Assembly (NCBI RefSeq): GCF_047238265.1
Contig: NZ_JBDFMM010000001.1
Location: 2,294,001-2,358,000, forward strand
DNA length: 64,000 nt
Origin: Paenibacillus_F sp047238265
GTDB lineage: Bacteria; Bacillota; Bacilli; Paenibacillales; NBRC-103111
Reading direction: 5' to 3'
Shown here: positions 50,780 through 59,584 of the stretch, piece after piece
Layout of the letters: the number at the start of each line of letters is the position of its first letter
Position numbering within the stretch: position 1 is the first letter of the stretch
The notes under the pieces: model-generated
Told to the model about the DNA's origin: nothing
The model's input: only the letters and a program-made list of their open reading frames with translations
Databases searched by the model: none
Translations under genes and position numbers: made by a program

Positions 50780-51010
50780 ATGTCCAAACATGAACCGGCT
50801 TCCGTACATACGACGCCGAGCCCCGAAGGCGGCTGGGACAATCAGCGCGACGGAGAGAAATTCAGCCATCACGATACGAAAGAAGAAGCGCAGGCAAGAG
50901 GCCGTGAAGAAGCCAAAAAGAGAGAAACGGAGCACAAAATTCACAACAGGGACGGCAAAATTTCGGAATCCAACAGCTACGGGAACGATCCGTTTCCGCC
51001 GAAAGGCTGA
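50780..51010 (+). CDS. DUF2188 family small protein
   Basis: 76 residues from ATG 50780, seven bases after AGGAGGGG; a longer frame from 50720 has no ribosome site. The product matches DUF2188: VHTTPSPEGGWDNQRDGEKF, HHDTKEEAQARGREEAKKRE, IHNRDGKISESNSYGNDPFP. DUF2188 proteins are small, charged and of unknown function and are frequent in Bacillales; some lie next to DNA repair or phage genes. It follows the NHEJ unit by 177 bases. A terminator lies 40 bases downstream. Confidence 0.8.
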   Translation: MSKHEPASVHTTPSPEGGWDNQRDGEKFSHHDTKEEAQARGREEAKKRETEHKIHNRDGKISESNSYGNDPFPPKG

Positions 51011-51048
51011 TTGCGCCAAGCGGATTCCACGGAAACATAAATCATTCC

Positions 51049-51082
51049 ATCCTTTTTCCGAAACCGGAGAAAGGATTTTTTT
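51049..51082 (+). terminator. Terminator after the DUF2188 gene
   Basis: ATCCTTT (51049-51055) pairs with AAAGGAT (51070-51076), inner pairing CCG/CGG, followed by seven T. Confidence 0.75.
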
Positions 51083-51108
51083 GATAGGGAGAGAATTACA
51101 AAAACTTC

Positions 51109-51153
51109 TTTACACCTTGTGAAAGTCAAAGGTAAGTTAAAAGAAAGACCTTT
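51109..51153 (+). promoter_or_regulatory. Candidate promoter of the SGNH-YesMN unit with an inverted repeat
   Basis: TTTACA (51109-51114), 18-base spacer, TAAGTT (51133-51138), about 34 bases before the start codon. An inverted repeat AAAGGT (51128-51133)...ACCTTT (51148-51153) overlaps the -10 and start region and could be an operator. A moderate match only. Confidence 0.4.
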
Positions 51154-51171
51154 CAACTAAACGGGGGAGTG

Positions 51172-52287
51172 ATGGAAGTGGAAGTGAAGCAAGCGGGAAA
51201 AATCGATATCGCCCGGTACGACAGCAACTTGAAGACGGAGAATATGGCCGATGGCGAAGCCGTATGGCACGATCCCACGCAGGAGCCGTTCAGGATCTCG
51301 GGGTTTCCGTGGCTGAAGACGGAAGGCCGGTACCGGCGGCTGCCCGTTCTTCCGGCCGGCAGGCTGCCGGAAGCGGTCGACCGGCTCGCGGACTGCACGG
51401 CGGGCGGGCAGATCCGCTTTAAAACCGATACGGCGCAGCTGTCCGTCCGGGTCCGGCTCGGCGGCGATGCCGTCATGCCCCATATGACGCTGCTGGGCCA
51501 AAGCGGGTTTGACTGTTACATCGGGGAGCCGGGTAATCAGCGTTATATTGCAACCGCTTCCTTTACGCCGGGAGACTCCGGTTACACGTCAAGGCTCTAC
51601 CGGTTCGGAGAGAAAGGGATGCGGCACGTCACGCTGAACTTCCCTCTGTACCAGGGGGTGGAGGAGGTTTGGATCGGAACGGACGCCGATGCCCGCCTGG
51701 AAGAGCCGCTCCCCTATGAAAGTGCGGGAAGGGTTATCGTCTACGGCACATCGATCACTCAGGGGGGCTGCGCGAACCGGCCGGGCATGAGCTATCCCGG
51801 TATTTTAAGCCGGCAAATAAACCGGGAGTTTATTAATCTCGGCTTCTCGGGCAGCGGCAAGGGAGAACCGGAAGTGGCCGAAGTGATCCGCGAAATCGGA
51901 AATCCCGCTCTGCTGGTTCTGGATTATGAAGCCAACACGGGTGAGCCGGAGAACATCCGGGACACGCTGCCGGTATTTATCGAGCTGTACCGGGAAAAAC
52001 ACCCGGAGGTACCGATTCTCGTCCTCTCCTGCGTCGAGTTTGCCGCCGTCACATTCGACCCGGCTGTCCGCAAGAAGCTGGATGACCGGCGGGCCATACA
52101 GCGGAAGATCGTAGAGGGCCGGATCGCTGACGGCGACCGGTTCATCACCTTCTTTGACGGGTCGGGGCTGCTCGGCGAAGACGGCCATGAATGTACGGTG
52201 GACGGGATTCACCCGACCGATCTCGGCTTTAAGCGGATGGCGGACGGACTACTCGGAGTATTCAAGCGATGCTTGCAAGCGGAATAA
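51172..52287 (+). CDS. SGNH/GDSL-type esterase with N-terminal beta domain
   Basis: About 371 residues. The SGNH core is at about 180-365: block I IVYGTSITQGGCANRPGMSYP (Ser nucleophile in GTSITQGG), block II GFSGSGKGEP with oxyanion Gly, block III region LDYEANTGEPENI, and the catalytic Asp/His pair in VDGIHPTDLGF. The N-terminal half (residues 20-175) is a beta-sandwich-like region often found in carbohydrate esterases. There is no signal peptide, so it is probably cytoplasmic and may remove acetyl or other acyl groups from imported sugars. Start ATG 51172 is close to the GGGGGAG site; GTG 51178 with nine-base spacing is a serious alternative. The solute-binding gene starts inside its end. 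Confidence 0.82.
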   Translation: MEVEVKQAGKIDIARYDSNLKTENMADGEAVWHDPTQEPFRISGFPWLKTEGRYRRLPVLPAGRLPEAVDRLADCTAGGQIRFKTDTAQLSVRVRLGGDAVMPHMTLLGQSGFDCYIGEPGNQRYIATASFTPGDSGYTSRLYRFGEKGMRHVTLNFPLYQGVEEVWIGTDADARLEEPLPYESAGRVIVYGTSITQGGCANRPGMSYPGILSRQINREFINLGFSGSGKGEPEVAEVIREIGNPALLVLDYEANTGEPENIRDTLPVFIELYREKHPEVPILVLSCVEFAAVTFDPAVRKKLDDRRAIQRKIVEGRIADGDRFITFFDGSGLLGEDGHECTVDGIHPTDLGFKRMADGLLGVFKRCLQAE

Positions 52288-53861
52288 GAAATCGCGCGGC
52301 CCCGACGCGCCGCTTCCGCTTCCGTCGCTTTCGTTCGCTAGCCTTGCTCAGAAGTTCGCTCCTCCTGGGAGCGCTTGCCGCCGTTTTCTCCGGGTGCGAA
52401 CGAGCGCCCGAAGCTGCCGGCGGCGGACTTGTCCCGCAAGTCCCCGCATCTGCGGCCGATTCCATCTCGATTGTAACGAATACGATCGGAATGAGCTTTC
52501 CCCAGGGACTGGACGAGAATAATAATCCTTACCTGCGATACATCGAAGAGAACACCGGGTTGAGCATTAAGGTGACTCTCCCGCCTCAGGATGTATATCC
52601 CGAAAAGCTGAACGTTATCATGTCCTCCGGCAATTTGCCGGATCTCATTAATTTTTCCGACAAAGTATGGATGAACGATAACGCCAGACAGAACAAGCTG
52701 ATGCCGCTGGACGAGCTTATTGACCGGTACGGCAAAGCCCTCAAAGAGAAAATACCGAAAGAAGCATGGGATCAGGTCACCATCGACGGCAAAATTTACG
52801 CGGTACCGAGCCTGAACGAAGTGAAAGGGCTGGAACTGATGTACGCGCGCAAGGACTGGCTGGATCGCCTCGGTCTCGCACCGCCAGTCACGCTGGACGA
52901 TTATTACAAGGTGATCCGCGCCTTTACGCTGGACGACCCGGACGGCAACGGGCTTAACGACACGATCGGGCTGACGTTCGGCGAGGCGCTCTCCCGTTCG
53001 GCGCCCTTCTTCGGCGCGTTCGGTGTGCAGCTCGATCAGTGGACCGAGCGTTACGGCGAGCTTGCCTACACGAGTACGCTGCCCGAGACGAAAGAAGCGC
53101 TCGCTTTCCTGAACAAGCTGTACCGCGAGAAGCTGCTCGACCCCGAGTTTCCGTTGAACCGCAACCCCAGTTTGATGGACAAAGTCAAAAACGGCAAGGT
53201 CGGCCTGTTCTCGGCCGCCTGGTACGATACGCGGGGGCCGATTGCCGCCAATATGCAAAAAGATCCCCGCGCCGTCTGGATTCCACTGGAATTCCCGACA
53301 GGTCCGGAAGGGCACAGCGGGGTCTACGCGACCAATCTGATCCGCTCGTACAACGTCATTCCGGTAGGCAGCACCAATCCCGGAGGGGTCATCCGTTACT
53401 TGAATTTCATTGCGGGTGACGGATACAAGACGCTCAAGCTGGGCTTTGAGAACGAAATCTGGTCAACGCAGAACGGCAAGATGGTGATCAACTTCGAGGA
53501 ACACGACAAGCATTTGTATCGCGGCATCTATCAGGCGATGGCGGATATTCATGATAAAGAGACTTCGCAAATACGGCTCGATGCTCTGGGCGATTTTCAT
53601 TTATACGACAACTTAAAGCGGATCGAAGGCCATCTCATTCCGAACGCTTTCTACGGCTCGCCGACCCCGTCGATGAGCAAATACTATAACATCAAGGGGA
53701 AAGAACTCATGGAACATTTCGTCCGTATCGTTGTGGGTGTCGAGCCCCTGGACTCATTTGAAGCGTCCGTGGAACAGTGGAGGAAAGAAGGCGGAGAGGA
53801 CATGACCCGGGAAGTGAACGAGTGGTACAAGAAGCAGGGTATTCCGCAGGGTACGCGATGA
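52269..53861 (+). CDS. Solute-binding lipoprotein (LplA-type), coupled to the kinase gene
   Basis: 530 residues, extracellular sugar-binding protein family 1 in the long LplA/YtcQ style. The n-region is unusually arginine-rich (RRFRFRRFRSLALLRSS), then a hydrophobic core and lipobox AVFSGC give lipidated Cys43. Typical parts: NTIGMSFPQGLDENNNPYLRY, LPDLINFSDKVW, LDDPDGNGLNDTIGLTFG and GHSGVYATNLIRSYNVIP. It overlaps the SGNH gene by 19 bases and its TGA overlaps the kinase start (ATGA), so it is likely co-translated with the YesM-like kinase. It may deliver sugar to the permeases or present the ligand to the kinase. A second such protein is encoded at 59585. Confidence 0.88.
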   Translation: MLASGIRNRAAPTRRFRFRRFRSLALLRSSLLLGALAAVFSGCERAPEAAGGGLVPQVPASAADSISIVTNTIGMSFPQGLDENNNPYLRYIEENTGLSIKVTLPPQDVYPEKLNVIMSSGNLPDLINFSDKVWMNDNARQNKLMPLDELIDRYGKALKEKIPKEAWDQVTIDGKIYAVPSLNEVKGLELMYARKDWLDRLGLAPPVTLDDYYKVIRAFTLDDPDGNGLNDTIGLTFGEALSRSAPFFGAFGVQLDQWTERYGELAYTSTLPETKEALAFLNKLYREKLLDPEFPLNRNPSLMDKVKNGKVGLFSAAWYDTRGPIAANMQKDPRAVWIPLEFPTGPEGHSGVYATNLIRSYNVIPVGSTNPGGVIRYLNFIAGDGYKTLKLGFENEIWSTQNGKMVINFEEHDKHLYRGIYQAMADIHDKETSQIRLDALGDFHLYDNLKRIEGHLIPNAFYGSPTPSMSKYYNIKGKELMEHFVRIVVGVEPLDSFEASVEQWRKEGGEDMTREVNEWYKKQGIPQGTR

Positions 53862-55699
53862 GAAAGACATTACGCTGGCTGCTGGGCAAGTTTCAGCGGA
53901 ATATTCAAGTCCGGCTGACTTGTTACTTTCTGCTCATCCTGCTTCCGCTCGTACTGGTCAGTCTCTTTGCCAACGAACGCTCCCAGCAGATTCTCGTCGA
54001 GCAGGCGGCGGAAAGGTCTAGGCTGGCCTTGAATTCCGCCATGGACTATATCGATTTGACGCTGCAGAGTGTAGAGGAGCTGTCCACGCTGATCTCGACG
54101 GACGCCGAGCTGATCGGCGCTTTGTCCCGCAACGGAGAGGAACTGACGCCGCGTTCCGTCGTAGAGTTTTCGCAAATGATGAAGCAGTTGGCCAATATGA
54201 ACTCGATCAATCACATTGCCTCCCAAATTTCCATCTATCATTATCCGACGGGAAGGATGTTTTCCACGAATTACGGCATAAGCCGCCTGGACAAGAGCCA
54301 GCAGGATTTTATGCACGACATGACGCTCAAAAACGGCACGGGCATTTCGTACATGCTGCCGGGACAAATCATTTACGGGAGCAGCACCTTCGGCGACCTG
54401 ATGAAGTCGGACAGCGTCACCCTGGTCCGCTCCATGGACCTGTACAATCCTCAGCGGGAACAGAATGTGATGCTCATTACGCTGAACAAAACGCGGCTGC
54501 TCAATCTGATCAAACCGCTGCTTCCTTCTCCCCAGACCAAAATCTATTTGACTAACGCGGACAACAACTTGATTGCGGGCATCGGCAAGGAAGGGGAGAC
54601 GCGTGATAAATATCTGCCCTCCGAACCGGATGTGCTGTCGGTCTCCATCTCTTCCGCCACGTCCAAATGGAAGCTGACGATGACCCAGCCCAAGAGCGAG
54701 CTGTACAGCAAAACGGAGCAGGTCACGCTCTACATGTACGGAATCATTACGATCAGTATTCTGCTCGCTTTGTGGATCTCCTGGATCGTCTACACGGGCA
54801 TCGCTTCACCGCTGCAAAAACTGTCCCACGGGATCAAAAGGCTGGGCAGCGGCAAGCTGAACATCCAGCTGGAGAACAAGCGGAAAGACGAATTCGGGTA
54901 TTTGACCGAAGCGTTCAACCAGATGGCCCAGCAGCAGAAGCATCTGATCGAGGATCATTACGAGCAGGAGCTGCGGCTGGCCAAGACGGAGCTGAAATTT
55001 TTGCAGTCCCAGATTAACCCGCATTTTCTGTACAACACGCTCGATTCCATCTACTGGACGGCTAAAAATTACGAAGCGGACGAAATCAGCGAAATGGTCC
55101 TGAACCTGTCGCGGTTTTTCCGGCTGAGCCTGAACAAGGGCCGCGAAGTTTTTTCGGTGGAAGAAAGCTTCTCGCACCTGCATTACTACATCCGGATCCA
55201 GCAGATCCGGTTTCTCGAAAATTTCGAGGTGGAGTATCGGATGGAAGACGATACGAAGGGGATTCCGCTTCTTAAGCTGCTGCTCCAGCCCTTGGTGGAA
55301 AACGCCATCCTCCACGGGATGGACGGCAAGGAGCACGGCGGCCGCCTCATTGTATCCTCCAGACTGGACGAAGGGGCGCTCGTGCTGGAAGTGCAGGACA
55401 ACGGCAGCGGCATCCCGCAGGAGCGGCTGGCCTACATCCAGGAGGAGCTTGGCAAGCTGCACAGACGCAAGGGCAAACTTTACTCGCTGGATGAAGAAGG
55501 CGTGGACGATCTGTTCGGACTAAGGAATGTCATGTCCAGGATCAAGCTTTATTATGGCGGAAGCGCGGAGCTGAGTATCGACAGTGCGGAAGGCGGAGGC
55601 ACCCGGACGGCGCTCAGGCTTCCCCTGGGCCGCTGCAGAGAAGATTTCAGTCCCGGTGCGGACAGCATGATCGGCTACAAGGAGGAGACGGGAGCATGA
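53858..55699 (+). CDS. Sensor histidine kinase, YesM family
   Basis: 613 residues from ATG 53858, overlapping the preceding stop. Layout: membrane helix 1 (about 20-37, LTCYFLLILLPLVLVSL), an extracellular Cache-like sensor domain to about 285, helix 2 (about 290-312, MYGIITISILLALWISW), HAMP (LQKLSHGIKRLGSGKLNIQL), and a LytS/YesM-type HisKA_5 region with phospho-accepting His389 in QINPHFLYNTLDSIYW, then HATPase_c (N-box LVENAILHG near 480, G1 DNGSGIP near 510). It phosphorylates the next gene's product. In Paenibacillus such pairs govern adjacent carbohydrate uptake; the ligand is probably a sugar or its binding protein. Confidence 0.92.
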   Translation: MRKTLRWLLGKFQRNIQVRLTCYFLLILLPLVLVSLFANERSQQILVEQAAERSRLALNSAMDYIDLTLQSVEELSTLISTDAELIGALSRNGEELTPRSVVEFSQMMKQLANMNSINHIASQISIYHYPTGRMFSTNYGISRLDKSQQDFMHDMTLKNGTGISYMLPGQIIYGSSTFGDLMKSDSVTLVRSMDLYNPQREQNVMLITLNKTRLLNLIKPLLPSPQTKIYLTNADNNLIAGIGKEGETRDKYLPSEPDVLSVSISSATSKWKLTMTQPKSELYSKTEQVTLYMYGIITISILLALWISWIVYTGIASPLQKLSHGIKRLGSGKLNIQLENKRKDEFGYLTEAFNQMAQQQKHLIEDHYEQELRLAKTELKFLQSQINPHFLYNTLDSIYWTAKNYEADEISEMVLNLSRFFRLSLNKGREVFSVEESFSHLHYYIRIQQIRFLENFEVEYRMEDDTKGIPLLKLLLQPLVENAILHGMDGKEHGGRLIVSSRLDEGALVLEVQDNGSGIPQERLAYIQEELGKLHRRKGKLYSLDEEGVDDLFGLRNVMSRIKLYYGGSAELSIDSAEGGGTRTALRLPLGRCREDFSPGADSMIGYKEETGA

Positions 55700-57294
55700 A
55701 CTTAATGATCGTCGAGGATGAAGTGCGCCTGCGCACTTCGCTCGTAAACAATATTCCGTGGGAAGACAACGGAATCGAAGTGACCGGCCAGGCGGCGAGC
55801 GGGACGGAAGCGTTGTTTCTGTTCGAGCGGAAAAAGCCGGACATCGTTCTGCTCGATGTCCAGATGCCGGAGATGGACGGGCTTACTCTGGCCCGTAAGC
55901 TGCGAGAGAAAGATGCCTTCGTGAAGATGATTATTCTCAGCGGGCACGATAACTTCGGCTTCGCCCAGAAAGCGATCGAAGCGGGTGTTTCCCAGTATCT
56001 GCTGAAGCCGGCAGGAGACGGGGAGATCCTGGAGGCGGTTCTGAGCGCGGCCGAACAGCTGCGGCAGGAGCTGGAGCGCTGGCACAGCCAGGCGGAGCTC
56101 CAGGAGAAATGGTCGGAGCATCTGCCCCAGCTGCAGAGCGCGTTTTTCCAGAATTTGATCGGCGGCAAGTACGCCCTCTGGGAAATCCGCAAGATCAGCA
56201 GGGACTACCTGCTCGATCTGGATGAGAGCATGCAATACGCCGTAGCGGTAGCGGACGTCGATCCGCTCGCTTCCGGAGAGCTCCGCTACAAAAGCGGGGA
56301 TATGCCGCTGCTGCGCTTCTCGCTCCAGTGTGTCGCCCGGGAGTTTCTCCAGCCGCATTCGTGCTGGGTGAATACGGACGCAAGCGGCTACACGCTGATG
56401 CTGTTCGCCATGCCGGCGGCCGATTCGCCGAACGACGTGATGCTGCGCGTGCATGCCGCTGTCGTGAAGCTGCTCTCCCAGGCGAAAGAGTGCCTGAAGG
56501 TCACGTGCAGCGCGGGAATCAGCGGCGGGACCGGCGGCCTCACGGAGATCAGCAAGCTGTACGCCCAGGCGTACCAGGCGCTGCAGGACCGCATCGTGTA
56601 CGGGGCCGACATTGCGGTGCCGTACCGGGACAAGCCGGCGGCCGGGACGTCGGTGCCGCTATCGCCGGGACTGGAGAAGACGCTGGAAATCGCTCTGGAA
56701 ACCGGCGATGAGGATCAGGCGATGACGACGCTTGCGGAGCTGTGGGATCAGGCGATGGAAGGAACGGAGACCGCTGCGGGGATGCACGAGGCGCTGATGT
56801 ACTGGACGAGCCTCATGATCCGGCTCATTCACAAGCAGGGCTGGAGCGTGCAGGATGTCGTCAAGGAGGACTATCCGTATTACCGGGACGTCACCCTGCT
56901 AAGTACGAAGCAGCAGATCCGGGCCTGGCTGGAGCGGTCGGTGCACCACTACTCGGCGTATCTGCAGGAACAGCGCAAAACGACGAGTCACGGAGTCGTG
57001 AAGACGATCCTGTCCATGGTCGAGAAGGAGATCGACAGCGATATCACTCTCCACAGCGTGGCGGACCGGCTGTATGTCAATTCCTCGTACTTGAGCCGCT
57101 TGTTCAAACAGGAAACGGGCGTCGCGTTTTCCACGTACGTGCTGGAGCGGAAAATGGACCGCGCCAAGGCGGCGCTGCTGGAAGGCGCCAAGGTGTATGA
57201 TGCGGCCCGGCTCGTCGGTTACCGGGACGTCAGCTATTTTACGAAAGTGTTCCGTAAATATTGGGGCGTCACACCGGGCGAAATGAAGCCGTAG
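55696..57294 (+). CDS. Response regulator with AraC-type DNA-binding domain (YesN family)
   Basis: 532 residues. Receiver domain 1-120: LMIVEDEVRLR, phospho-accepting Asp54 in DIVLLDVQMPEMDG, and Lys104 in LLKPAGD. A linker of about 300 residues of unknown fold follows, and the last 100 residues form two AraC helix-turn-helix units (SVADRLYVNSSYLSRLFKQE and YDAARLVGYRDVSYFTKVFR). Start ATG 55696 overlaps the kinase stop (ATGA), so both partners are made together. It should activate the downstream transport genes on phosphorylation. A terminator follows, so the permeases start from their own promoter, likely its target. Confidence 0.93.
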   Translation: MNLMIVEDEVRLRTSLVNNIPWEDNGIEVTGQAASGTEALFLFERKKPDIVLLDVQMPEMDGLTLARKLREKDAFVKMIILSGHDNFGFAQKAIEAGVSQYLLKPAGDGEILEAVLSAAEQLRQELERWHSQAELQEKWSEHLPQLQSAFFQNLIGGKYALWEIRKISRDYLLDLDESMQYAVAVADVDPLASGELRYKSGDMPLLRFSLQCVAREFLQPHSCWVNTDASGYTLMLFAMPAADSPNDVMLRVHAAVVKLLSQAKECLKVTCSAGISGGTGGLTEISKLYAQAYQALQDRIVYGADIAVPYRDKPAAGTSVPLSPGLEKTLEIALETGDEDQAMTTLAELWDQAMEGTETAAGMHEALMYWTSLMIRLIHKQGWSVQDVVKEDYPYYRDVTLLSTKQQIRAWLERSVHHYSAYLQEQRKTTSHGVVKTILSMVEKEIDSDITLHSVADRLYVNSSYLSRLFKQETGVAFSTYVLERKMDRAKAALLEGAKVYDAARLVGYRDVSYFTKVFRKYWGVTPGEMKP

Positions 57295-57407
57295 CCGGCC
57301 GGGACGGGAACGGATACCGGGTGTTTGCGGCATCAGGAAAGAGAGAGCGTCCAATGTTTTCCGTCTATTCCGGGTATTCCAAAAACAGTAAATAAAAGTG
57401 CGAAAAA

Positions 57408-57437
57408 ACTGTCCGCCGCTTACGGCGGGCGGTTTTT
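57408..57437 (+). terminator. Terminator after the response regulator gene
   Basis: ACTGTCCGCCG pairs with CGGCGGGCGGT (G-T pairs tolerated) around CTTA, ending in seven T. The rest of the gap 57295-57590 is AT-rich toward the permease gene; a TACTAT -10-like site near 57551 has no convincing -35, which would suit an activator-dependent promoter. Confidence 0.75.
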
Positions 57438-57590
57438 TTATGGAACGCGTCGGCATCCGAGAGATCTCCGGAAAGGATCAGCGCGCTATCAAAGTACCAC
57501 AAATAGTAATGAGAGTCCTCTACTACGGATTTCGCGCAGGTTCTACACTTAGTACTATACAAAAGCGAAACCGCATAAGGGGGGGATTCG

Positions 57591-58547
57591 ATGAGACAGC
57601 CTGCTTCTGAAGTAAACGTCTCCCGGCCGAAACAAAGTTATTCCGCGCAGCTCAGGTCGGATATCCGCAAAGATTGGGATTTATATCTGCTGCTGCTGCC
57701 CGGCATTCTGTTTGTTTTACTTTTCAAATACACGCCGATGTACGGTCTTGTCATTGCCTTCAAAGACTTTAATATTTTCGACGGCATGGCTGCAAGCCCG
57801 TGGGTAGGACTCGAGCATTTCAAAAAACTGTTTACCTCGCAGGAGTTCGGCGGTGTTTTCGTCAATACGCTCATTATTTCCCTGCTGAAAATCGTCATCC
57901 TGTTTCCGCTTCCCATTGTCGTCGCGATTCTGATGAACGAAATGAAGAACATGCTGTTCAAGCGTACGATCCAAACGGTCATTTATCTGCCGCACTTTCT
58001 GTCCTGGGTTATCGTGAGCGGAATTTTCATCGATCTGCTCTCCACAAACGGGGGCCTCGTCAACAAAGTACTGATCAGCCTGGGGCTGGAACAGATCGCC
58101 TTCTTCATGGACAGCAGCGTATTCCGCAGTGTCCTGGTCACGTCGGCGGGCTGGAAGGAAACCGGATGGGGCATCATCGTGTACCTCGCCGCTTTCTCCA
58201 CGATCGACCCTCAGCTTTACGAAGCCGCCAAAATGGACGGCGCCGGGCGCCTGAAGCAGATCTGGCACATTACGCTGCCCGGAATTTTGCCGACGATTCT
58301 CCTGATGTTTATTCTCCGTCTGGGCTCCGTGCTCGAAGCGGGTACGGAACAAATTCTCGTCATGTACAACCCTACGGTTTACAACGTCTCCGACGTGATC
58401 GGCACGTTCGTGTACCGCATGGGTCTGGGTAACCAGGATTACAGCTTTACGACCGCCGTCGGACTTTTCGAATCGGTTATCGCCTTCACGCTTGTGATTA
58501 CCGGCAATCATTTGAGCCGCAGATATTTGCAGCGCGGAATCTGGTAG
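57591..58547 (+). CDS. ABC sugar permease, LplB type
   Basis: 318 residues, six membrane helices of the MalF/UgpA-type inner-membrane fold. N terminus: DWDLYLLLLPGILFVLLFKY. The EAA coupling loop that contacts the ATPase is visible as FSTIDPQLYEAAKMDGAGRLKQIWHITLPG near residues 205-235 (YEAAKMDGAGR). LplB-type permeases pair with a YtcP-type partner and a shared MsmX-like ATPase. GGGGGATTCG lies before ATG 57591. It is the first gene of the transporter unit and 16 bases before the second permease. Confidence 0.93.
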   Translation: MRQPASEVNVSRPKQSYSAQLRSDIRKDWDLYLLLLPGILFVLLFKYTPMYGLVIAFKDFNIFDGMAASPWVGLEHFKKLFTSQEFGGVFVNTLIISLLKIVILFPLPIVVAILMNEMKNMLFKRTIQTVIYLPHFLSWVIVSGIFIDLLSTNGGLVNKVLISLGLEQIAFFMDSSVFRSVLVTSAGWKETGWGIIVYLAAFSTIDPQLYEAAKMDGAGRLKQIWHITLPGILPTILLMFILRLGSVLEAGTEQILVMYNPTVYNVSDVIGTFVYRMGLGNQDYSFTTAVGLFESVIAFTLVITGNHLSRRYLQRGIW

Positions 58548-58563
58548 AGAGGAAGAGACGCAT

Positions 58564-59487
58564 ATGAATACAGACGCAGCCCTGCCTGCCGTAAAGCCGC
58601 TCAAACGCAGAAAACCCCGGACGACCCCGTCCGAGAAGCTGTTCCATCTTATCAATTACACCTTGTTTATCCTGTTCGGACTGGCCACGCTGCTGCCGTT
58701 CCTGAACCTGATCTCCAAATCGCTGAGCGATGAATCCGCTGTCATTTCCGGACAGGTGAGCCTGTTTCCGGTCGGCTTTCAATTGAGCACTTACGCTTAT
58801 GTGCTGCAGGATCAGATGTTCCTGAATTCGTTTAAAATTTCCATCCTGATCACGGTCATCGGTACGCTGCTCAGTCTTTTTCTGACCACAATCACGGCGT
58901 ACCCCCTCTCGAAACCGAGGCTGCGGGGACGTAAATGGCTGCTGCTGCTGTTCATCTTCACGATGCTGTTCAGCGGCGGGCTCATTCCGATGTACCTGCT
59001 CATGCAGAACCTGAATCTGGTCAACACGCTGCCCGCTCTTTTCCTGCCGGCTATGGTGAATGTGTATAACATGCTCATCATCAAAAACTACTTCGAAGGG
59101 CTGCCCGAAAGCCTTGAAGAATCGGCGAAAATGGACGGGGCGAGCAATCTGCGCATTTTGTTCAGCATCATGCTGCCGCTTTCCCTGCCGGTTCTCGCTA
59201 CGATCGCGCTTTTCTTCGCGGTATATTTCTGGAACGACTATTTTGCCGCCATGATCTACATTACGAATCCGAGTCTGAAGCCGATGCAGCTGTTTCTGAA
59301 GGAACTGCTCATTTCGTCCACCGGGGATTTTCTCCGGAACAACAATCTGGATTCCTCGATGAATACGACGCCCCAGTCGATCCAGGCCGCTTCGATCCTG
59401 CTTGCGACGCTGCCGATCCTGCTCGTTTACCCGTTTTTGCAAAAATATTTCGTGAAAGGGGTTCTGGTCGGCTCGGTAAAAGGCTGA
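58564..59487 (+). CDS. ABC sugar permease, YtcP/LplC type
   Basis: 307 residues, six helices, the MalG-like partner. The EAA loop appears as LPESLEESAKMDGASNLRI near residues 180-198. The C-terminal YPFLQKYFVKGVLVGSVKG is characteristic of this family. GAGGAAGAGACGC lies before ATG 58564, 16 bases after the first permease. No nucleotide-binding subunit is encoded in the locus, which is usual: a housekeeping MsmX-type ATPase elsewhere probably serves it. Confidence 0.93.
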   Translation: MNTDAALPAVKPLKRRKPRTTPSEKLFHLINYTLFILFGLATLLPFLNLISKSLSDESAVISGQVSLFPVGFQLSTYAYVLQDQMFLNSFKISILITVIGTLLSLFLTTITAYPLSKPRLRGRKWLLLLFIFTMLFSGGLIPMYLLMQNLNLVNTLPALFLPAMVNVYNMLIIKNYFEGLPESLEESAKMDGASNLRILFSIMLPLSLPVLATIALFFAVYFWNDYFAAMIYITNPSLKPMQLFLKELLISSTGDFLRNNNLDSSMNTTPQSIQAASILLATLPILLVYPFLQKYFVKGVLVGSVKG

Positions 59488-59584
59488 CAGGCACCTTCAT
59501 TCGGAAAGGCGGTGAGGCCCTTCTCTTGAGGCTTGCGGAACTCTGCTCGGTCTTGTTGTTCAACAAAAAGGGAGGTTTACATCT

